A stretch of DNA of 64,000 nt, taken from Lanius collurio (Eukaryota; Chordata; Aves; Passeriformes; Laniidae). The notes below the pieces were generated by a model. The model was not told the origin of the DNA, did not search any database, and saw only the letters and a list, made by a program, of their open reading frames with translations. The position numbers and the translations under genes were made by a program. Position 1 is the stretch's first letter. Every line of letters begins with the position of its first letter. The stretch spans positions 8,401,690 to 8,465,689 of the forward strand of contig JACBWW010000028.1 of assembly GCA_020086605.1 (NCBI GenBank), given 5' to 3'. Positions 1 to 13,790 of the stretch are shown piece by piece.

Positions 1-3000
1 ATACCAAGCAGTGAATCATAGACGATGCACCTCTGTATTTGCAGTGTAAGTCCTGTCTATTTTCTAATGTGACTACCTGTCTGTCCAGACACTAAGACCT
101 GTGTGTCTGGTTCTGTGCAGGCCAAGCATTTAATGTCAGTTGTGGCTCTTACTCCATTTGCTCTAATGTTTTGGACACTGGCCCATGAAGCTCCAGAGGC
201 AGGAGGCCCGGATCTGGGACAGAAGAAGAAAATTACAACAATGGTGAAGAGAAGAGAGAAAACCCAACTTCATCAGGAAGAGCCTAAATAACCATTTTCA
301 TCTTACCTGGCTGGGCCAAGAAACCAGAGCATTTGTTCTTGTTTCTTTTAAACACGAGTGCTCCAGGGGCTGAGTGATTCAGAAGCCAGATGCTACCAAG
401 GCAGGTTAAGGTATCAAGATGTTTACTTGACTGATCAGGGACTTGGTCAGATCTGCCAGGTCCTGTCTGGAGCCTGGTCAGGAGCACAAACAGGAGCTTT
501 CTGATCCAAACACTCTGTTATAAGCACCTGGAGAAAATAAGTAGACTCTTTGCTCTTTGACCTCTTTGATCATTGGCCACTGGACTGGGTCTGGAACGGG
601 GCTTTTTTTAAACATTTTTTCCCCTCCATTCCCAAAGGAGAGTCAAGCCATGTACTCCTCTGTTCTAAGGGCAAGCATTTCAAGGCATAGTGATTCACTG
701 ATTTCCAGTCAGTAATCTGCCATCTCCTGAATCAGTGGGAAGTTTTTAAGGTTGCAATCTCATTTGGACTGGAAACATCTCCCATTTGAAGAAGACTTGG
801 AAGAACTAGGCTTAGAAAGGTTTACACTGGTAAAATTCCAAGTACAAGCATGGGCCATGAGGGGAAAAGATTTTGTGTTAAGATTTTGTGATAGGAGGAA
901 ATCATACTAGGCTGAGATAACATCTTAAGGAGAGAAAAAGCAGCACATGAAAAATTGGTTTCAGTCAGAGGAAGAGTCACATCAGAGAGCTGAAGGTCCC
1001 CATATTTAGGAGATTTAATGTTGCATTAGGCAAACCACAGGCAAAAGTTAATATGCATACAGTGTTGATTAGGCAAGGAAAGGGACTCAATTGTACAACT
1101 TATTCAATTCTAGGTCAAAGAATTTCCATTCCACTGACACTAAGTCTTCTACATCCAGAGCAGACAGCATTGTAGTAGTTACCAAGGTAATGATTGCTGT
1201 GTTTTCCACCTCATCGTGCTTAGCTCAAGAAGTCCTGCTGCCAATGCTCCACTTGGTCTCCTTGGTTTGTCAAAGATAGCATGGATTAATCTCATCCTAC
1301 ACCAGGCAGATGCGGAATATCCTTATACTGCTCTCTTTCTCTGTGCATACACATTTACTTCAGACAGCAAAGTGAATTGTGGAGTTTTACTTCTCTTACC
1401 AAGTTCCTTAGCTAATACTGGGATGCAACTTTTTCCAGGTGGAGGGAATTGTTTCCCTTCTCATATGTTCAGCAAGATTCATATGGATTACCAGAGCAAC
1501 TCGTTCAGTATCATGCCTGGATATCATATCCAAGCACTGGTTGATGATAATGGATTCCCAGTTATTCAAGTCACAGAGGTTTTGCCTTTTTGAAGATGTT
1601 AATTAAGTTTTCTGCTTTTGAATTTCAACTTCACTCCGTAAACCATAGCGTATTGGAAATCATAAGATGTGCCCTGCAAGCTTTCCTCTTTGAAAGTGAG
1701 CTGTTCAAAAAAGGATGAGCACTGCAAAAAGACTAAACAAAGAGGCATTGAATTACTCAACTCTGGAATCCCATTTCAGCCTGCAAAAGACCTGAAATGA
1801 AGCAGGTTTTTTGCCATTAGCACTGGCTGTGTGTGGATACAGAGTGACATCCATAAATGGTCTCACTGACTTCAGCAAAACTGCTAAGAGAATGAAACCC
1901 ATGTGGAAACTAAACCAAAGATTATTCAATGATTTCTCCCTCCCCTACATCAGACAAAGTGTACTGTTCTCAGCTGTGGCATGTAGATTTCAGCTCCAGT
2001 TTCACAGGCATGCTGTCTTGCAGACAGGTTGCTGGTGCTTAGCAGTTGATACAGGTAATAGAAAGTTTGTCAAGGGCTGAGGTGCTGGACTGGGATCCAG
2101 TTATGCTTGTTTAAAAGACTTACATGTCTTTCAGGGGGACCCTTTGGCCTTTCAAATTCATTTTCCAAGGTTGTTCTGAAACAGGGTCAGCTAACAGGTA
2201 CCCTGCTGCCCCAAAAAGAAATGGGAATGAGAGGCCCATGGAGTGGAGCATTTTTGCCATCGCACTTCTGCAGCAGAAGGCACTGTACTTCCAGAAGGGT
2301 GGACCCCACATGTAAAGCTTCACTTTCTGGTTTTGCTATGTGGTCAAAAGCTACCTGAGGGTAAAATCCTTGATACAGGCACAGACTTTCTACAGAATCA
2401 GTTTCAGCGCAAGCCCAGTTATCCCTAAACTTGGTGTTTAATTCTCTGTTCGGTAAATAGCAAGGGTTTGTTGCAGTGGTTTGCTTGTGACTCTGCCATT
2501 TTAATACCAGCTGTAACACATCAGGGTGTTCAGCTCTGAGAGACTTGATACTAATTACTGTCTTATTTGTGGCTTTTACATCAATTTGATTCATGGTATC
2601 AGTCAAGCCATAGCAAAATAATCAGTTAAAGTTGAACCATCCCCCACGCTACACATTCATCCGTCACCTTTTCCCTTCAAGTGTTTACTCTGATTAGGTC
2701 TTTCCTGTTTTTCTCTTAAGTTCTGAATACTTGTATACTTTCCTTATTAGTGCTGATGAATGTTCTTTTTTTCACTGACATGCCAGTATGTATGCTGCAG
2801 GCATAATTTTTATTACATTTTTGTTTTCACTGCCAAAATTGCACATTTCTCAGGTACAACCCAGAATGTATAGTTAATACAGGCTAAAGAAACTGGTCCA
2901 TAAACCTGCAGCTGGTCTCATTGTTTACAACGCTATTACCCTCCTACCCTGAAAAACAAAACACTGCTAAGCCAAATGTAGATATCTCTAGAAGTCATGT

Positions 3001-3788
3001 GTCTGCTAGAGTTAATTAGCTGGATAGAGAAGGCTGTTTTCTTGAGGCGCAGTTCTGCTGACCTAGGATTTGTGTGTTCCTATCGCAAACTAGTGTGACT
3101 CTGCATCAGCTTCTTCATTCACTCTTTGAAAGCCCTGCAGGACCATGCTCAGAGTCTCTCCTGGGGTGGAGGAACAGCACCTCAGAGCAGAACAGCCTCT
3201 GCTTTTCAGCAAAGAGGAAAACTACAGGCCAGGTTTGTGGGTTTCAATATCTTAGTGTGGGAAACAGAAGAAACAGAGGAAATCCTTCACCTAGAGAAAG
3301 TGCATTCTACATCTTCATGCTGGAGCACAAAACAGAGCCCTGTATCCAAGCACAACGTTTGCTGGGTGCTGAGTGCTAAATGTAAATGCACATGTGCACA
3401 TACCACAGTTCCAAACCCTGCCTGCTGCCTCTTCACCTCTGAGATCTCCCTGCTTAACTCCCTTTTTGTCATCTAGATTACAATATTCTCTCCTACCTGA
3501 TAGCTCCTGTGGTCCATATCCCTCCATCTCTGCCGGGGAATTCATGCGCTGTTTATGCCTCTGGTCTTCTCAGAATCTGCGCTGGCTGCCTTGTCCACAC
3601 TCCTGTAGTGCCCACTAAGGTCAAAATCCCACCAAACACACAGGCCAGAATTCCTTTATCAGTCTGGTACATCTGCCTTCCCTGCAGTACTGAAAAGTTC
3701 TGGTCTGAATTTTTCAGGCCATAATAGCTACAGACTCTAAAACAGAAGGCCTGTAAGTAGCCTTAAAAGATTTTTTTCCCTCATTCAG
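1..3788. other. Intronic or upstream flank, no gene seen
   Basis: No exon, RNA gene or recognisable transposon was found here on either strand. The open frames are short, overlap on opposite strands and show no protein family, so I treat them as chance. Because PALM2 exons follow on the + strand and the first of them starts in the middle of a codon, this stretch should be a PALM2 intron. I looked for the paralemmin N-terminal coiled-coil exons in it and did not see them. Confidence 0.5.
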
Positions 3789-3908
3789 GAGTTTCAAGAC
3801 CAAACTGGAAGAAGCCCTGATCATCCTGGCCTAATCATAGCTGACCCAACTTTGAGCAGGAGGTTGGGCTGGAGACCTCCAAAAGTCATTTCCAGCCTCA
3901 ATTATCCT
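3789..3908 (+). repeat. CR1 LINE 3'-tail fragment
   Basis: About 120 bp resemble the end of the CR1 3' UTR. The sequence runs from a 'caagaccaaactgg' segment through 'tttgagcaggaggttgg' and 'gacctcc' to 'tttccagcctcaattat', the order seen in many avian CR1 tails just before the terminal short repeats. It is a 5'-truncated, diverged copy in + orientation, sense with PALM2. It has no coding capacity. The family is clear from this phrase order, but the subfamily cannot be given by eye. Confidence 0.75.
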
Positions 3909-6900
3909 CAAATCTTGTAGTCTTACTAACCAAGGAATCAGGGTCCCCCAAATGACTGCAAAATGCTGTCCAAAAGACAGCATCCTTTCTGCTGTGTTTG
4001 GTTCCTTCCTCTTCACAGCAGGGCAGCACTGTTAACATGAGGAGGAGAGTCACTCATCTTCCTAGCTTACACAGACAGCTCTTCTCAGCACCCCCCGGGG
4101 ATCCTCTTACACTCTCAGATGCTTATGGCAGCCATCCATTAGAGAAAGCTGCAGGACAGACAAGAAACAAGGTAGGCTTGGCTTTCTGAGTGGCAAAATT
4201 TCCCATTTGTTTCTGTGGTATTTAGGAAAATAGGACTCTAATACAATCACTGAAACTAAATCCTTGGCCATGCCACAGCAACCCCAGGCTCTCTGACCCA
4301 ATTTTCTTCTTAGCAAATCTCAGTCAGCAGGTAACTGCCCAGGCCAATGAAGCAGAAATATTAGCAGTCTATTTTATATTTATGGCTTATTATACTTCTG
4401 CCTCATCTGAATCTGTGTTTTCTTTCTTAATTCTCTTCCCTACAACACTTCAGATATTGTAGTTGTTTATGTAACTGGCTTAATTGTTGTGGCCATCTTT
4501 CAAAGACCAGCTCAAAATCTGCTAAGAAGTCTGCTGAGGAACAAGGGTTTCCTTGCCAGGTGTCAAATGACAATTAAGGCATATCCTTTTTAAACCACTC
4601 TAGAAGAAAAGGACATTATTTGACATTTAACAGATTTACACAGGAAGAATGTAAGGACTTTGTGTATATTTCTACGTGTACATGTGCACTCTGAATGGAT
4701 TTATTACTGTTAAAGCCATTATATAGCATGTTGTTCAAAACAGATGTGATACTAGTGCATTTCTTTTTTAGACCAAATGTACATGCTGTTATCAAAAAAG
4801 AAGACAGTTCTCCTTACCATTGAGCAGTTCTGATTATATGAAACTCATTAAAAAAATAAGCCATGCAAAGCAACCTTCAGTTTGCATGACTTAAATTTTT
4901 GTATTGCTGGACCGTATGAAAAAAGACAGCACAAAGAAGTGGTGAGGACTCTAGGGCCAAATTTTCCAGCAAGGTCTGTGGTACCCAGGTGGATTACTCA
5001 TGAATACATACAACAGTTCACATGGAAACTCTGGCCTTGAGTATTTCTGTTACCTCAGCAGAGACGCCTCAGCCCTTAGGCCTAGAAAGTACAAACAGGG
5101 GTGATATAAAATTGAGCAACAACGTAAAAAGCAGCCCCCTGTGGACATCAGTGTCTGGTATACGACCCCTGTGCTATCTAACAGGTACATTCTGATGAAT
5201 GACCTGTAATTCTCCTGCAATTTTTCTGCATTCTACGTAAAGCCTGGGACAGTCTCAGTCTACCTGTACTGCTTTCAGTGAGGAAAAGGCAATTTGCCTC
5301 CACAGGATGAGTTTTATGCATTCTTATTTAGTGTCACATGGATGACCTCTGTTCCTAACAGCTTCATCCATATTTCTAAATCCCAGTAGCTCTGCCTCCG
5401 TCTTCCTCCTCTTTAGCAAGCTGTCAGTATCACTTCTAAAAGGAAATTAAGAAGGGATACAGGAAAACAAAACAAAACAAAACCAAAACAAACAAACAAA
5501 AAAATAAAAATAAAAAGAACAACTAGATGTCTTGTCAAAATAGAGTTACATAATGTCTCATCTGCCCAACTCATTGTAATGGTGAGGGTTGGCTGGCACG
5601 AAAAAAGCAGAAACTGAAGAAGTGAACCAAGAGGAGTAAACCAAAAGAGCAAGCAGTTAAAAAGCAAGAAAATATAAATTGAATCAGTTGCTATCTGTTC
5701 ATGTGCAAGTGTACATGTGCACATGTTGAAAGCAAACTTTCCCTGCAAGACCAAACAATTAATGACAAACCTTGAATTTGAGCTGGTGTACAAAAAAAAA
5801 TGGTGACTTGCAATGACCCTAGATTACAAGGCTTTTACTTATTTATAACCTTGCATCAAAGGAGTTGCCTCATATACTCAGAGTTTTCACTGTCATAAAC
5901 TACATACTAATGTCCAGTTCACTGGAAAGAAAAAGGGCTTCTTTCCTCCCCCTGTATTTTATTGTTGCTGACTTCTACACACTCCCATTTTTCAGTCTCT
6001 TTTGAATTCATATAGCAAGCAAAATGTACTAGCTTACAAAATATGCATTCTGAAAATGCTGCTTAGTGACTCACTGGGGAAGAAGTGAAATATACCAGTT
6101 AACCCTGACTCACACAGCTCCACAATTTATTTTCACCGGGCAGCACAGCAGAATATTTCAAATGTCTTTATCAGCAAGGTACAAATGTATGTGAATCTAC
6201 AAATCAGGGAGAGAGAAGGAAAAGAAGGCACCTACTTGTTGACTTCTAAGTTCTTTAATTTAGCAGGAGTGTAGCAAATACCTGACCTGAGCTACAAATG
6301 AATTTTGAACTTCACTAGGTATTTTAAAAAATCAAGATAAAAAAGTCAAGATAGGAAACGATATTTTGAAAAAATTCTCCCTGAATCACAACATGAGGGA
6401 GAAAATTCATCCTGTATCAAATTGTTCCACTGCAGCAGGACAAAATACTTCGTTTCAAATTTTTTGCATCTTTTGTGTTTTATATTCTTTTGGAAGAAAG
6501 ATTAAGTGGATTGAAGCAGTACTTTCCAACAGTTCATTTTAAAATTATTGCAATTAAGCCATTTCAACTAAGTGATGAGGGTGTTATCTTTAAGAGAGAG
6601 AAATGGCCGTTCAACAAATCACCATGAACCTGAGACTATTAAGTATTCACATACTCCAGGAGAGCAAAATCTGCCTTTTTCTATCTGCAGCAACTTGAGC
6701 CTGTGATATCTTCCCTCCCTCTAATGAGAAGCATTATCACTAAGTGCCATAGATCTTTCATCATCATACAATTAAAAAGTGAGGAAAAATTTCCCAGGTG
6801 AGTGCCTCAAGTTAGACCCCTGCATCTATATTTAAACACAAGAATTTCACAAGAAACTCAATCTGTCAGGTCTGTCAGAGAAGCAATTCCTCCTTCTATC

Positions 6901-7188
6901 ATCCTTACATCACTTTCTCCTTGCTCTCTGTCTTGTGATTGCATTAATATTAGTGGAATCCTGAACTGAGCAGAGCTGGGAAAGAGCAAAGATATGTCAT
7001 TTAGTGTGGAGCAGTGTTCAGATCCTTCATTTGAAAAGTGGTGACAGAAAGGCAGGAGCAAGCAGCCATGGGTGATGCTGATTATGTCACATTCAGTGTG
7101 GTTCAACAAGCTGTGAGAAGCTACAGATCTTTTGGTAGACAAAGGAAGTTTTAGGTAACTATCCCTGTCCAAATGTGTTCATCTTGGC

Positions 7189-7190
<2 letters not shown>
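3909..7190. other. Non-coding, intronic, no gene seen
   Basis: No coding exon or known repeat was recognised. An A-rich, AAAAC-type simple stretch lies at about 5463-5518. It creates a low-complexity minus-strand frame (5413-5793) full of Phe and Leu, which is not a gene. The rest is ordinary AT-rich sequence. Confidence 0.5.

Positions 7191-7236
<46 letters not shown>
7191..7236. repeat. (AT)n followed by a long poly(T) run
   Basis: Eight AT units run directly into about 31 consecutive T. This is a simple repeat. The long T run could also be the complement of the poly(A) tail of a minus-strand retrocopy, but no recognisable transcript sequence lies next to it. Confidence 0.9.
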
Positions 7237-8786
<1,550 letters not shown>

Positions 8787-8808
8787 AGTTTCTCCCACCA
8801 GGATGGTG
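8787..8808 (+). CDS. PALM2: PALM2 22-nt microexon
   Basis: This very small exon follows a good pyrimidine tract and acceptor ('tttccctccacag') and ends at a consensus donor (G|gtaagtg). It reads SFSHQDG plus the first base of a split codon. Joined to the exon at 18900, whose first two bases are AT, the split codon becomes GAT (Asp), giving ...[20 protein letters not shown]..., the expected paralemmin run through this junction. It is too short for ORF or standard gene finders and could easily be missed. Two donors are possible in the 'gatggtggtaagt' run, but only the one used here has the gtaagt consensus and keeps the frame. It lies 605 bp after one exon and about 10.1 kb before the next. Confidence 0.88.
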
Positions 8809-11800
8809 GTAAGTGCCTTTTTATTATTGTATAGCTTTGGGTTTAAGAAGAGTTGTTACTGTAGCTTTGTTGCAAAGGTTTAAAGAGTGGGGTTTCTTTC
8901 CTTCAGTGTGTGTTTCTGATTTATTGCTAGAGCCATTACCTTTTTCTTTGGTATTTCTACAATGCAAGCACAAACCTCACTGTTGTGGTAAAACAGTATT
9001 GCTTTGGCAGAGTTCCATTTCTTCTTATGCTCTCACAAAGGGGAAGAACAGCATGAACAACTCAAAGCAGACATCACACAATTTCTGTCCTATTGACCCC
9101 TTTCATCACGTGATAGCCCTGCACTGCAGACTCCTTCTCACCTCTCTGTGGTCAATCTTCTCCATTATATGTGCTCATGCTCGGTTCATAGACAGCTAAA
9201 TTCTATGGGGACTATCCCTAATAAAAATAGATTAGTTCACTGATGAACAATATTCTCCATGTGGTGATTCTTGCAGATGGAAAACCTCACTTGGTTGGAT
9301 GAGGATGTAGTAATTTCTAGCTTATTAACCCAGTGTCATACAAAGTGTGATCAGTCTAAATACTGAGCTATAAATTTAGGTGTCTGAGTGAACAAATAAT
9401 ATCCAGGAAGCAAGAGAGACCCTTGCAGTGCCACCCCAAGACCCTTAGGACCCTGGAAGGATGTCATGCTAAAGCACCTGCAGAAAAATGTGTGCACCAG
9501 ACACTCGTTCTCAGTACATGTCTTTGAAAGGACAAATTACTGAGGTTAAGAGTACCTCCTCCAGCTGCTGTCAAAGTCATGCCCAGCTGTATTGTGAATG
9601 TAGATGAGGAATATGTAGGATGATCCCAGCATTAAAACACTGGGACAAAATGGAAGTTACTAGGTAGCATTTGAGTTGACTTGGAGCTGTTTTCTCAAGG
9701 TGATTAATATTACTTACTAAGGAGGGGTTTTTTTTATGTCAAAGACCTAGTTCAGAAATTTTTGCTTCTGCTAGTAACATAATCCAAGGTTTTTGTTAAA
9801 TGCTATTGTCAAAAAAAAAATTCTCAAATAGTATTTTCCGTGGTAGGAACATAGTCTTCCTTCCCTCTGGAGGATTTGGACTTGGCTACCACAAGGTGGC
9901 AATTGCAACTATTTTGTACCAATGCAGAGTTACACCATGGTCATTAGTAAGTTTCCAAAACAGGAATGGTGCCTGCAGGAATTAGCAACCAAAGTGCTCA
10001 GGAGCTTCTATTACTCCTGCAAGACGCAGTCTGCCTCTTCATGTGTCCTGTAATAGCAAAGGAAGCAAAGAAAGCCCCAGCTAACAATTATGAAGTGGTA
10101 GTTTCCCTGAAGGTATGTAGCAATGTAGTATTTCATTGGGTTCAAAAGGAACACTCATGCTCTCTAGATTTTGCCTGCTTTCAGTGGATCACCTCCTCAG
10201 ACACTGAGCCAGAATTAAGGACGGTTTGTAACTTCTGAAAGGTAACAGAGAACTGCAAAACTACATCAAAGAGAAGAAAGCAACTCATGTCCAAGCAAGT
10301 AGAGCAGGAGAGTACAACTAAGTGAACCAGTCCCTCTTCTCTTCTAGACAACTGGCTTTACCTATCTTATCTCTTCCTCTTGGCAATTGGTCCTTGTGGG
10401 CAAAGGTGGGCCAGCTCTTCCCCTAGGTCGTGCTGCCTTGTAGTCCTCTACGGATGACTGAGGCTGCAGGTGATCCTCTTAGGTGATCCCACTGTGGGCA
10501 CAACACAGCCCTGCATCTTCATGTGATAAAAACTGAGCTGGTCCTCTGTATTCTCCCTGACAGTGGTCTGAGAGGGTAGCTGATCAGAGCAGGAAGAAAA
10601 CGTGCATAGCTGTGAGCACTTTGGTACCTTAGATTTTTTCCCCTCCTTCAAAAACACACAGAACTTGCTTTGTTGCAGCAGATCAGCCATCTGTCTGGCA
10701 ACACATGCTGCAGAGGATAAAGGTAGAAGCCACTGGATAACCCAGGAAGGCCACAAACATAAACCAAGAACACAGATATAAACCAACAACAACCTGTTGG
10801 AGCAATTTCTTCAGCTGCTGCCACATCATGAAAGACTCCCAAGTCCATCCATGTCATGTTCATTTGTTCTGTGCCCCTTTATTGTAAATGCAGTGACAGT
10901 ACTAAAATTGATTTATCTCACCATTGTGTTCCTGTGTGTAATTTTGTGCCGTCTATATGGTGGTGGCAGAGATTTTAAGTGTGCACAAAGCACAGCACAG
11001 AGAGTATTCAGAGCCCAGAGAGGTCCAAGCAAAGACTATACAGGAAGGGGAGAAGTGGTGGTGAGCACCAGTGATCAAATGATGCTCCGTGTCCTTCACA
11101 GCCTTTCCAGAAAAAGAGCTGTTTGGTAGTGAGAATTTCTGAGCTTGAAATCATCCAAGCACAATTAACACAAATTCCACATTTTCCAGGGTTCAAACAC
11201 ACTGCCTTCATAAATCACCACATAAGAGAAAGTAGAGCAGAAATGCTGAGGCTGGGAGCTGTGGCCTTGTCACCTTCAGTTGTGACTGCCAGCTCTGTGG
11301 CAGCTTGCAGCTGACAAGCTCGCCATTAAACAAGGTCTGAGATGATGCTAGGCATTACATCATTTGTTGGTGCTCAGGTCTGCAGTCAAAATCAGGCATG
11401 CTGCAGTGCTGTGCTGCATGCACTTCATGAACAAAGGGAAAGGAGAGAGTTCTTGCGCCGTGTCTGTATGCTTATATGGCAATGAATATATAAAATAAAA
11501 GGCACATGAAGATCTGATGAAACTCCCTTGTTGGCTGAATTTGCCTCAGGGGTTAATTCACCCTCTGCAATATTTGGCCGTCTGTATGCAAACTTTATGC
11601 TACTACTTCAGCCAACATACAGAAGCCACAATTACAGTAATTGAACAGTTTGCACAAACCTCTGTTTGAATTTGGTATGTATAAGCATATATTTGGCCAA
11701 GAACTGGTCTGGAAAAACTGACCTGAATTGTTCGGTACCCAGAATATTGCTTAGAGACTCTTCTGGTTTTCTCTCCTCCGATCTTGACCAGTTGTGCTAC

Positions 11801-11959
11801 CCAGCAGCAAAACAGACCAGCATGCCCTCAGAGGAGTCAAGTACAGCTCTTTCAAGAGTGATTCCACATGTCCTGCAAAAATTCGTCAGTGATTATCTTT
11901 CAGTTACAGGCTCTTGATAACTTTCTTATTCAGTCTCCGTCTATAGCTGCCACAATTAC
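8809..11959 (+). other. PALM2 intron, first part, no features
   Basis: This is the opening of a 10.1-kb intron that runs to 18899. I see no exon, RNA gene or confident repeat here. The open frames on both strands have no recognisable domain and lack splice context consistent with the gene. Confidence 0.6.
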
Positions 11960-13790
11960 AGCACCTCTGGCAACCTGAGTAAAAACCGTTTATCACCACC
12001 CTTGGAGTGTGACATGTGAGTCAGTTTCCTACCCATTTCGTGCACCCCTCATTCAGTCGCAGTCAGGAGAATGCTGTGGGAAATGGTGTCAAAAGTTTTG
12101 CTGAAGTCTAAATAAGCACCATCCACTGCTCTCTCCATGTCAATAGATGTTATTATGTTGCAGAATTATGTTGGTTAGTTCAGTCAGTCATGATTTGTCC
12201 TTGGTAAATCCATTATGGTTTTTCCCAATCATCTGCTACATTTGGATTGTAATGGCTTCTAGGAGGAGGACTCATTCTGTCACTTGCCCAGGGGACAAAG
12301 TAAGACCATTGTGCCCCCAGTTCTCTGTGTCCTCTTTTGGTCCATTCCTGTGGATAGATGTGACATTGTTCCCTCTTCTAGTCATCAGGGATATCCCCTG
12401 GTCTCTGTGTCTTTCAAATATTATAGACAGTCTCCTTACAGAAATGTCAGGCACTTTTGTTAACACCTTAAGGTGTGGATTTATGTATTTATGGACAAAA
12501 AAGGTATTGAAAAATCTGCCTTGTCACCATTGTTAGTGACTAGCTTCCCTGCACTCCTTAAGCATCGGTCTTGTGTCTTTCCTTCTGCTTACTGCTCACA
12601 AATACTGAAGAACCCTTTCTTCTTGACATTTTTTGCCAACTTTACTCCTAGCTGATCCTTAACCTTCCTGACTGCATCTCTGCACCCCCCTAGCAAGGTG
12701 CTTGTAGTACCCAGTGGCTAACTGGCTGCCTTTCCAGAGCCAGTGTGCTGCTTTTTCTGCTTTTAATTACACCTAACAGTTCATTGTTAAGCCAGGGAGG
12801 TCTTTTGTTTACACTTCTTCCTTTGCCTTAGTAGAGAATAGACTGTTCTTGTGTTTTCAGCAGGCACTTTCAAATAACTCCCAGCACTCACAGACTCCTT
12901 TGACTTTCATGCATGCTGCCAGTGGAACCTCTCACACCTAGGCCCCTGGCATATTGAAGTTGTCTCTTCTAAAATTTAAGGTCTTCATCCTACTACTGAT
13001 ATTCAGCATTCTAAGCAGGACTTTCAACTCCACAATATTTACTCACTGTATCCAAGGTATCATTGGTAGTTAGGCTACCAGTGTAAATCAAGTAAATCTT
13101 GTTGGTTTACAAGCAGTAAATCTAGCAACATGCTGTGCCTAGTCAGCATGTCCAGCATCTCTAGGAAAAGGGAGTCTTTAAGACATTCCAGGAACCTGAT
13201 GTACGGCACATGCACAGCTTTTATTTTTTTCCAACAAATGTGTGGGTAATTGAAGCCACCCATGAAGACCAGGCTCATTTGGCCCAAGAATTCACTGAGC
13301 AGCCACAGCAAGGTTTTGTTGGCTTCATTATCCTGACTAGGAGGCCAGCGCAATAACATCCTCCTTAGTGATGAACCCTCTCATCATGATCCTAAGGCAT
13401 TAGTTAAATAGAACTGCATGGTCTCCACATCTCTGCTCTATACATGCAAATATCTCTGTCACATGAAGGGCAACTCCACCTCCTCTTCTTCATTTCTTGT
13501 CTTTCTGAAAATATTTGTAGTCATTCATTGTGGTCGCCTCACCATGTGAGTTTTCCCACCAAGTTTCTGTGATTCCTCTGGCATCCTTCACACTGGGTAC
13601 AAGGTTCTGGTTCCTCCTGCTTGTTGTCCATCTTACATATATTCGTATACATGCACTTGAGGTGACTGAACGTAGGCTTCTTGCCTTCAGAAAGGGTTGG
13701 GAAGCACCTCTTGCTGCTCTGGTAGATGCACTCATCCACCACATTGTTTATGGATGTACAAATGTCAGCTGTGGACCCTAACCCCCAAGT
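11960..13790 (-). mobile_element. CR1 LINE fragment, endonuclease plus RT part, 3' end missing
   Basis: On the minus strand this 1.8-kb stretch follows the order of CR1 ORF2. It runs from the start of the endonuclease near 13740 (with a GITETWWENSHGEA-type motif at about 13520-13570), through an endonuclease block at 13075-13359 (LVFMGGFNYPHICW, the usual GDFN site changed to GGFN), to the first part of the reverse transcriptase near 12060-12110 (reverse complement of the segment encoding a DFSK-F-D-type motif). Frames are broken by stops and shifts, so it is a dead copy. Both outer borders are approximate. Unlike most CR1 copies it does not reach the family's 3' UTR: recognisable sequence fades near 11960. 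It is inserted antisense in a PALM2 intron. Confidence 0.8.

Noticed and set aside
5413..5793. 126-residue minus-strand hydrophobic frame
   Set aside because: The Phe/Leu runs come from A-rich simple sequence at 5463-5518; no start context, splice support or family match is seen.
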